A stretch of DNA of 64,000 nt, from NCBI RefSeq assembly GCF_025628895.1, contig NZ_JAOTJC010000006.1:607960-671959 (forward strand), read 5' to 3'. Positions 58,248 to 64,000 of this stretch are shown here, one piece after another (within the stretch, counting starts at the first letter, position 1; every line of letters starts with the position of its first letter). The translations under genes were made by a program, and so were the position numbers. This DNA is from Alteromonas salexigens (lineage in GTDB: Bacteria; Pseudomonadota; Gammaproteobacteria; Enterobacterales; Alteromonadaceae). The notes beneath the pieces are model-generated. The model ran no database searches. It was not told the DNA's origin and saw only the letters and a list, made by a program, of their open reading frames with translations.

Positions 58248-61038
58248 CCTGAGCCTCCCCGCTACGGGCAAGAACTTCCAGACAGCGGGTAAACCGGACG
58301 GTGAGTTCATGCTCCGATGTTGCAGGTACCCCATGGGCCAGCCAGGCACTGATGAGCGAGTCTGTTGACCAGCGCTCGCCACGCTCCAGCCTGGCAGATA
58401 ACTGCGCAAGCTGTAACTCCTGGCGCAAACTGACATCGTGCTCAGGCGTCGGGCGTGAAAGTTCCATCTCCAGTGCAACCGTCAGCTTATGCCGGCTCTG
58501 CTCGTCACCACCGGCTTCACGCAGGTTCTTTTGCCACTGTCTGTCAAGCTGTTGCCACTGCGGAAGTTCACCGAGTGCGTCTATGCTTTCGCCCGGTGCC
58601 ACGCTGAGCAGTTCAGCAAGTGCAGTATATTTTTGCCGCTGCTGCTGCGCCTGCTGCTGACGTTCCGTTTTTTTCAGTTGATGCTCTAGGGCGTCGAGCT
58701 TACGCCGGCCTTTTTGCCGCACAGCGTCAGGTAATGCGGCCAGCTCTGCAGCGAGCGCCTGAAGCTTTTCATTGTTTTCATCCAGAGAAGACGCAGTAAT
58801 CTCATCGCCAAACGAGTTTGCTTTTTGGAGCCACTCTTGCAGTCCGGCGTCGCCCGCCTGACGTTGTTGCCGTCGCTGGTCTTTTAAAGTGGAAAACAGG
58901 GTATCATTGGCATCTCTGAAGGCCTGCCACAGTTTCGTTTCGTAACGGCGGCCTGCATGCCCCACCTCTTTCCACTGCTGCTGTAACTGCTGTGCCTGAC
59001 GCGCTGCTTGCTCTGGCTCTGCCGCTGCTGACAATTCCCGTACCTGTTCGACCAGCCGCTGTTTCGCCTGGCGATTCTGCTGGTACCAGTCATCGACACG
59101 TTGCTGAATTGGCCGCAAGGCATCATCAAACTCGCTTTTCAACTGCTGGTATTGCTGACGATCGATATTGCCCGCCTGTCGCCATTTCTGGCGCAACTTT
59201 TCCACACTGGCCGCCAGTTCCGCGGTGTTTTCTGCTGTACTTTCCGACAACTCACGAGCAGCATTCACCAGCTCTGTACGCTGCTCTGCCGCGTCCTGCC
59301 GCAATTGCTCCTGCTTAGCGTAATATTCCCGACACGGTGCAAACGCCTCTTCCAGCACCGCATTAAAGGTCTCCGCTTCGACATCATCTTCATTGCCAGA
59401 AAGATGCAATGACTGCCATTGCTTGCGTAAATAGCGAATGCTTTCCACACGCTCATGCACATTGGTGACCGGGCTGGCTGCCAGCTCGCGGGCCTGTGAA
59501 ATGAGCTCTGGCCGACGCGGGGCCGCCAGATAATGTTGCCACCCCTCAAGTCGCGACACAGCCTCTTCGGCTTGTCCGTACCGCTTGCTCAGGCGCTGCC
59601 GTTCAGCTTCGGGCAAATCATTAAACGTATTCTGCAGTTTTTCAAAGCGCGACATGGCGGCACGAAACCGCCCGCTTGCAATCAGGTTATCCACCGCATT
59701 GAGATGCTTACGGCATTGTTTTACAGCCTGTTGCATTTCAGCTTTATGCTGCTCGTTGTGCTTCTGCCAGTGGTGCTGACAGGTGCGGCGGCGTTGCTGC
59801 CACTCAGGGGGGATGGCGTGTAAGCCGGTGGTTAGCTCACGCCAGCGCTCTGTAAGCGGCAGGTAGTCCTGTTCGTATGACCCACCCGTGTCGGTCAACT
59901 TTTCCATTTCAGTAAGAACATCCAGCGCCTTTACAGCTTGTTGCTGCTGAGCGCTAAAATCATCGAGTTGTTTGGTCAGTGACTGTTGTGCGGCCACGAC
60001 TTTTTTCATGATGGCGGGCTGAGGCTGAATACTTGCCAGCACATCGCTCTCGCCCTCTAGCCGGCGTACTTTATTACTGACCTCTTCCACCTCTGCCAGC
60101 GTCGCCTCGTGCAAACGCGTTTGATACAACCAGTCAACCGCTTCCCGGGCCGTTTTCAACGCTGTCTGCGCCGCCTCTATTGCCTGTGCGCTGCGTTCAG
60201 CTTCCCGTTGTTGTCGCCACTGAGGCTCCAGCGTTTGCAGATGACGGCTCACCTGCTCTCCTATCCGGCGATATTTACCGTCAAGTTCTGCGCGGGTTTC
60301 GGTGTCAAGACAATCAAAGCTTACGGCCAACTCATCAAATTCCCTGACCAGTTCCTGATGCTGCTCTTGTACGTCAGGAAAATCGCTTTTTTCAATAAGT
60401 GCCCACAGCTTGGACAACACCAGCGTAGCGTCTCTCTCAATCTGTACTGGTCTGTCTTGCGCCTCACGAATTGCGGACAGCTTTTCTTCAATAAATGCCT
60501 GACTGTCTGCATTTTTCAGTTTCTTGCTCAGCCGGGTTAACCAGCGCGGGTCAGACTCGGTAGACAGCAATGCGCGGGTCAGCCCGGCATCGTCGGCAGC
60601 TATCAGTACCTGCTCCGTAAAATTGGCGCGACCCACTTTATTCACCAGTTGGCGGATAAAGCCGTGATCATCAACCAGCGCCGGATGCTGGTTTAGCACG
60701 CGCAGCGTTAATTCAACCGGGGCGGATTCCAGTAGAAAGGTTTTTCGTTCGGCATCGTTCAGTGCATTGGCATCAAATAACGCAGATTCAACTTTTCCCC
60801 GGGCCGTGCGCTGTACTTTATCATTGCGGGCTATCTGGGACATTTTTTGCCACAGAGCGAACGAATCAAGCTTGTGCAGCGCGGCCAGACTCACATCAGC
60901 ATCCGCATCATTGAATGCCAGCTCATGCAACACCGACTTATCTGCAGGCTTTGCCGCGGACAAACTCTCTACGGCTTTAATCCGCTTTGCTGGATCTTTG
61001 CTCTTATGGGGAGGGGTAAGAATTCGACTAAATATCAT
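58240..61038 (-). CDS. DUF349 repeat coiled-coil protein
   Basis: A 932-residue cytoplasmic protein, almost wholly helical and rich in Gln, Glu, Ala and Arg. Several DUF349 repeats (about 75 residues each, for example VEKLRQKWRQAGNIDRQQYQ and AQQLQQQWKEVGHAGRRYE) cover the second half, with HEAT-like start LHELAFNDADADVSLAALHK. The family is common in Alteromonadales and Pseudomonas and lacks a known function. I use the ATG at 61038 (MIFSRILTPPHKSKDPAKRI), a typical family start that lies inside the end of the YeaC-like gene; an ATG at 61068 is possible. Coupled on both ends to small genes. Confidence 0.88.
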   Translation of the reverse strand: MIFSRILTPPHKSKDPAKRIKAVESLSAAKPADKSVLHELAFNDADADVSLAALHKLDSFALWQKMSQIARNDKVQRTARGKVESALFDANALNDAERKTFLLESAPVELTLRVLNQHPALVDDHGFIRQLVNKVGRANFTEQVLIAADDAGLTRALLSTESDPRWLTRLSKKLKNADSQAFIEEKLSAIREAQDRPVQIERDATLVLSKLWALIEKSDFPDVQEQHQELVREFDELAVSFDCLDTETRAELDGKYRRIGEQVSRHLQTLEPQWRQQREAERSAQAIEAAQTALKTAREAVDWLYQTRLHEATLAEVEEVSNKVRRLEGESDVLASIQPQPAIMKKVVAAQQSLTKQLDDFSAQQQQAVKALDVLTEMEKLTDTGGSYEQDYLPLTERWRELTTGLHAIPPEWQQRRRTCQHHWQKHNEQHKAEMQQAVKQCRKHLNAVDNLIASGRFRAAMSRFEKLQNTFNDLPEAERQRLSKRYGQAEEAVSRLEGWQHYLAAPRRPELISQARELAASPVTNVHERVESIRYLRKQWQSLHLSGNEDDVEAETFNAVLEEAFAPCREYYAKQEQLRQDAAEQRTELVNAARELSESTAENTAELAASVEKLRQKWRQAGNIDRQQYQQLKSEFDDALRPIQQRVDDWYQQNRQAKQRLVEQVRELSAAAEPEQAARQAQQLQQQWKEVGHAGRRYETKLWQAFRDANDTLFSTLKDQRRQQRQAGDAGLQEWLQKANSFGDEITASSLDENNEKLQALAAELAALPDAVRQKGRRKLDALEHQLKKTERQQQAQQQRQKYTALAELLSVAPGESIDALGELPQWQQLDRQWQKNLREAGGDEQSRHKLTVALEMELSRPTPEHDVSLRQELQLAQLSARLERGERWSTDSLISAWLAHGVPATSEHELTVRFTRCLEVLARSGEAQDG

Positions 61039-61321
61039 CCTGTTTAAACCGTGCAATGGTAGACCCATCGTCCTCTGGTTGTGCTAGCTCCTTTTTAAAA
61101 TCCTGCTTGCGCTTATGCACTATTTCACCATCAGCATTGATCGTCATGTGCTCAGTGGACCGTGCCACCTTTGCCTGGTACAGCATTACCGCATGCAGGG
61201 TAGTTTCTTTCTGTTCATCAGTAAGCGGCGTACCATCCGGCCACTTACCGGTTTCTGCGGCCTGACGCAGACGCTCATACACGTCTGGCGTCATAGCGGC
61301 CAGCATGGCATCTATATTCAT
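61028..61321 (-). CDS. DUF1315 protein (YeaC-like)
   Basis: A 97-residue cytoplasmic protein of the DUF1315 family (E. coli YeaC): MTPDVYERLRQAAETGKWPD, GTPLTDEQKETTLHAVMLYQ and EHMTINADGEIVHKRKQDFK. Function unknown. It overlaps the zinc-ribbon gene by 4 bp upstream and the DUF349 gene downstream by 11 bp. Confidence 0.9.
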   Translation of the reverse strand: MNIDAMLAAMTPDVYERLRQAAETGKWPDGTPLTDEQKETTLHAVMLYQAKVARSTEHMTINADGEIVHKRKQDFKKELAQPEDDGSTIARFKQDDI

Positions 61322-61647
61322 GAGTCACTTCGTTTAACTAATACAATTCTTACGCGGTTTATTATGTACCACACAAACCCAATCACGCAGCTTAACATTG
61401 CCAGATTGTGTTGCAGGTCCCCGGGTTGCGCACCGCCCCAGTACATGAAACCGAAACCGGCGACAAAGATAAGCATGGCGATGAGGGACTGATTCTGAAT
61501 GCTTTGCAGCTTTTGAAACCGCTTAAGACTCTTTTTACGTTCGATGTCTTCCGTGGAAGCTTTGCCAATTCCAAATCCACAATGCGGGCAGGTTTCGGCC
61601 TTATCTGAGGTTTTCTTGTTGCACGAAGGACAATTCATTAGTGCCAT
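61318..61647 (-). CDS. Zinc-ribbon membrane protein
   Basis: A 109-residue protein with an N-terminal zinc ribbon (MNCPSCNKKTSDKAETCPHC, two CxxC pairs), a basic helical linker (ERKKSLKRFQKLQSIQNQ) and two membrane helices (about 54-72 and 80-100). Function unknown. CAGGAGCACTCC precedes the ATG. First gene of a four-gene overlapping run with the DUF1315, DUF349 and 72-residue proteins. Confidence 0.82.
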   Translation of the reverse strand: MALMNCPSCNKKTSDKAETCPHCGFGIGKASTEDIERKKSLKRFQKLQSIQNQSLIAMLIFVAGFGFMYWGGAQPGDLQHNLAMLSCVIGFVWYIINRVRIVLVKRSDS

Positions 61648-61743
61648 GGAGTGCTCCTGTCTAAGCGTTTGAGTATGTAACCAGGGCAGCTATGGTCAGC
61701 ATAGTAGAAAACAGTCTGCGAGACTGTTTAGATCACCGAATAC

Positions 61744-61803
61744 AAAAAATGCGTGACAGTGCAAAATCTACGGCTACCTCATTTGCACTGCCACGCATTT
61801 TAC
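61744..61803. terminator. Long imperfect inverted repeat after AGCS gene
   Basis: AAAATGCGTG-A-CAGTGCAAA and TTTGCACTG-C-CACGCATTTT form a 19-pair stem with one mismatch around a loop of 16 bases. A and T tails at both ends let it end transcription of the AGCS gene on the minus strand and possibly serve the plus strand. Confidence 0.65.
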
Positions 61804-61813
61804 CAGCTAACGA

Positions 61814-63472
61814 TTATTTGTGTACTCGATTCCAGTAATCGTTAACCGTTTGCTTCATTTCTTTGCTCAGTAACATAATACCAAACAGGTTGGGCAGGGT
61901 CATCACCACTATGGCCACGGCAGACATTGCCCACACCAGCGTGGTGTCAGAAAACGCAGCCCACCAGAATCCGGCCACGTAAATGACCCTGTAGGGCATG
62001 ACAGAACGTGGCCCTAAGAGGTATGTCATTGCCCTGTCGCCGTAATAGGACCAGGCGATGGCCGTTGAGAAGGCGAACAACATCAGCCCCACAGACACTA
62101 TGTACTGTCCAAAGTCTCCGAACAGTCCACGGGTAAATGCGATAGTGGTTAACGCAGCGGAATGCACCAATGACTTACCGGTCACTTCCAGATTTTCTTT
62201 GACGGGCTTACCGTCCTTAATTTCCAGGGTGCCGGTGAATGGGTCTTCTGACCCTACCGAGTAGGTGACATCTTCTGCCACAGAGCGGGCATTCAGCAGT
62301 GTGAAACCGCTGCTGACAGCCGTGCCGTTAACTACCGAAATAGTGCCTGTGTAAGGCAGCACTGCGTTCCCCTCTTCATCATTAAGGTAACCGTACAATG
62401 CATTGACATCAGCCTGATCCTTGTCGCTGTACTGACCCGCTACAAAATACATATCTGCGCGATCAAAGTTATTCTCGTGCTTCTCCTTCCACACGCCTGA
62501 CGACAAAATAACCAGACCGGTGATGGTACAAATCATGATGGTATCGATAAACGGCTCGAGCAATGACACCATCCCTTCTGACGCTGGTTCTTTGGTCTTA
62601 GCCGCAGCGTGCGCAATAGGTGCAGAGCCCTGCCCGGCTTCGTTCGAGAACAGCCCCCGGTTAACCCCGCGGTTAAATGCATACGCCAGTGAGGCGCCCA
62701 GGAAGCCGCCGGCGGCAGCAGAGCCTGTGAATGCATCACTGATAACTGCCATAAAGGAAGGACCAATGTTTTCCAGGTTGGCAAAAATCACCGCAAATGC
62801 ACCAATCAGATATACGACCGCCATCAGCGGCACCACTTTCGCAGTTACCGCCGCAATCCGCTGAATGCCGCCAAGAATCACCAGGGCCAGTAAAATAGCC
62901 AGCACACTGCCCACCACCATAGGCTCAAAACCAAAGGTGGCTTCAATGCTCTGGGCAATCCCGTTACTTTGCGGCAAGTTGCCGGTTCCGAACGAACTGA
63001 TAACCGTAGCAATAGCAAAGGCCACCGCCAGCCATTTCATATTCAAACGGCGATCCATGTAATACATGGGTCCACCGGCCATGGTACCGTCTTCGGTTTG
63101 GACCCGGTATTTATGAGAGAGTGTCACTTCCACAAACTTTGTGGTCATCCCCAGAAAGGCGGTCGCCCACATCCAGAACAGTGCAGCCGGGCCTCCCAGG
63201 AATATGGCAAACGCCACGCCACTGATATTACCGGTACCAACCGTGCCCGAAAGTGCCGTAGTTAATGCACGAAAATGGGTGGTGTCACCCGGGTCGCCTT
63301 TATGGTCGAACTTTCCGGTTACTACCAGCCACGCATGTTTGAAAAAGCGAATTTGCGGAAATTTCAGGTAAATAGTGAAAAACAAACCGACGCCAAGCAG
63401 AACGAATGGAAACCACCCGGCCCCGCCCAGCAACCCGTCGAGAGTCACCAGAAAATTATATAACCCTTCCAA
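61814..63472 (-). CDS. AGCS family sodium:alanine/glycine symporter with large insertion
   Basis: A 552-residue carrier of the alanine or glycine:cation symporter family. Motifs [50 protein letters not shown] and [17 protein letters not shown] are those of AGCS proteins. Most members have about 450-490 residues. Here an extra non-membrane segment of about 100 residues (about 330-435, with [19 protein letters not shown] and [15 protein letters not shown]) interrupts two late helices and should face outside. Substrate is probably alanine or glycine. It is preceded by the M14 peptidase gene on the same strand, 42 bp upstream. Confidence 0.92.
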   Translation of the reverse strand: MEGLYNFLVTLDGLLGGAGWFPFVLLGVGLFFTIYLKFPQIRFFKHAWLVVTGKFDHKGDPGDTTHFRALTTALSGTVGTGNISGVAFAIFLGGPAALFWMWATAFLGMTTKFVEVTLSHKYRVQTEDGTMAGGPMYYMDRRLNMKWLAVAFAIATVISSFGTGNLPQSNGIAQSIEATFGFEPMVVGSVLAILLALVILGGIQRIAAVTAKVVPLMAVVYLIGAFAVIFANLENIGPSFMAVISDAFTGSAAAGGFLGASLAYAFNRGVNRGLFSNEAGQGSAPIAHAAAKTKEPASEGMVSLLEPFIDTIMICTITGLVILSSGVWKEKHENNFDRADMYFVAGQYSDKDQADVNALYGYLNDEEGNAVLPYTGTISVVNGTAVSSGFTLLNARSVAEDVTYSVGSEDPFTGTLEIKDGKPVKENLEVTGKSLVHSAALTTIAFTRGLFGDFGQYIVSVGLMLFAFSTAIAWSYYGDRAMTYLLGPRSVMPYRVIYVAGFWWAAFSDTTLVWAMSAVAIVVMTLPNLFGIMLLSKEMKQTVNDYWNRVHK

Positions 63473-63514
63473 GCTGAGTTCCCCTTATTATTTTTTATGC
63501 TTTAAGTATTGTTA

Positions 63515-64000
63515 TTATCGTAAGTCGTTAACGACTGCGTTTACCGCTACCAGTAAATCTTCGCCGAGTTGCTGACAACGGTGCACTGACCAGCCAAACG
63601 CTTCGTCGGGCAGGTTAGCATTGTCTTTAAACGGCATTTCCACGGTGTACGCCAGACAGTGGTATTTTTCCCCGACTGCATTGGCAGCAACCGTAAGGTT
63701 ACCTTCACCCGGTGCGTCTTTCGGATAGCCATAAGTATCCTGGAATTCGGGCGTGGCGGTAAGCAGCGCCTGCTTGAAGTTATCTTCCAGCTTGGCGATG
63801 CGATCATCATACGACGGATTGCCCTCGCCGCCCGCGACAAAATTGTAAGGCAGCGCTTCATCGCCATGCAGATCAAGGTACATGTCTACCCCTGTCTCAG
63901 CCATAGCATTCATGACGTACAATACTTCCGGGCTCTTTTCTGCCGTGGGGTTGGCCCACTCACGGTTCAGGTTGGTGCCCACCGCATTAGTACGCAGGTG
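63515..64000 (-). CDS. M14 family zinc carboxypeptidase, 3' part
   Basis: The gene runs off the right edge; its last 161 codons are here. [33 protein letters not shown] (zinc-binding His) and [12 protein letters not shown] (catalytic Glu) match the cytosolic M14 carboxypeptidase group known from Shewanella structural work. The N-terminal HxxE zinc ligands would lie outside. It probably cuts C-terminal amino acids from peptides; the downstream amino-acid symporter fits peptide use (inference). Confidence 0.88.
   Translation of the reverse strand, partial: HLRTNAVGTNLNREWANPTAEKSPEVLYVMNAMAETGVDMYLDLHGDEALPYNFVAGGEGNPSYDDRIAKLEDNFKQALLTATPEFQDTYGYPKDAPGEGNLTVAANAVGEKYHCLAYTVEMPFKDNANLPDEAFGWSVHRCQQLGEDLLVAVNAVVNDLR

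Overview
The window is a stretch of chromosome from a marine-type gammaproteobacterium, most likely Alteromonadales (Alteromonas/Salinimonas/Shewanella side). The reasons are the gene families and their order: folP-glmM-tpiA-secG-tRNA-Leu downstream of ftsH, the leuS-lptE-holA-nadD-rsfS-rlmH-mrdA-mrdB-rlpA run, dacA and ybeD-lipB-lipA, several sodium-coupled transporters (PutP, an AGCS carrier), and many c-di-GMP enzymes. I see no phage, integrase, transposase, rRNA or CRISPR array. The genus is an inference.

Layout. 1-3.4 kb: cysZ, then on the minus strand a secreted Sel1-repeat metalloprotease candidate and nlpI. 3.4-8.3 kb: cdd, a DUF1244 gene, pnp, an HNH nuclease and an MscS-type channel. 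8.3-12.2 kb: a putP-proB-proA operon in which proline uptake and synthesis sit together. 12.5-14.1 kb: type IB topoisomerase with a WrbA-like flavodoxin. 14.5-21.9 kb: a stress or membrane neighbourhood (small membrane proteins, an SDR, a phosphatase-lipid kinase fusion, gdhA, a hemerythrin, DUF1328, DUF2254, a Pmp3-type peptide). 21.9-26.2 kb: one minus-strand operon, amicyanin-like cupredoxin, GGDEF/EAL protein, DUF3034 protein, lipid-anchored truncated globin. 26.4-32.1 kb: tRNA-Leu(GAG), secG, tpiA, glmM, folP, ftsH. 32.1-32.7 kb: the place where rlmE normally lies holds only a decayed remnant. 32.7-37 kb: yhbY, an SDR, a LonB-like protease and an exported SRPBCC protein. 37.2-50.1 kb: core genes for leucyl-tRNA synthesis, LPS transport, DNA polymerase III delta, NAD, ribosome factors, cell elongation and lipoate.

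50.2-53 kb is the most interesting part. A minus-strand operon carries a tetrapyrrole-methylase-fold protein that resembles the split-borosin peptide backbone N-methyltransferase SonM of Shewanella. A 69-residue protein follows with a strong ribosome binding site. It has a helical N-terminal half and a Pro/Glu/Thr-rich tail and could be the peptide substrate. Overlapping its end is a periplasmic-sensor diguanylate cyclase. This is a candidate RiPP (borosin-like) system whose precursor does not look like the SonA type I know.

53-64 kb: an exported M24 peptidase, ansA, a DUF2797 protein, a MASE1-GGDEF cyclase, a 932-residue DUF349 coiled-coil protein with a small overlapping partner, a YeaC-like protein, a zinc-ribbon membrane protein, an AGCS symporter with a large insertion, and the 3' part of an M14 carboxypeptidase that runs off the window.
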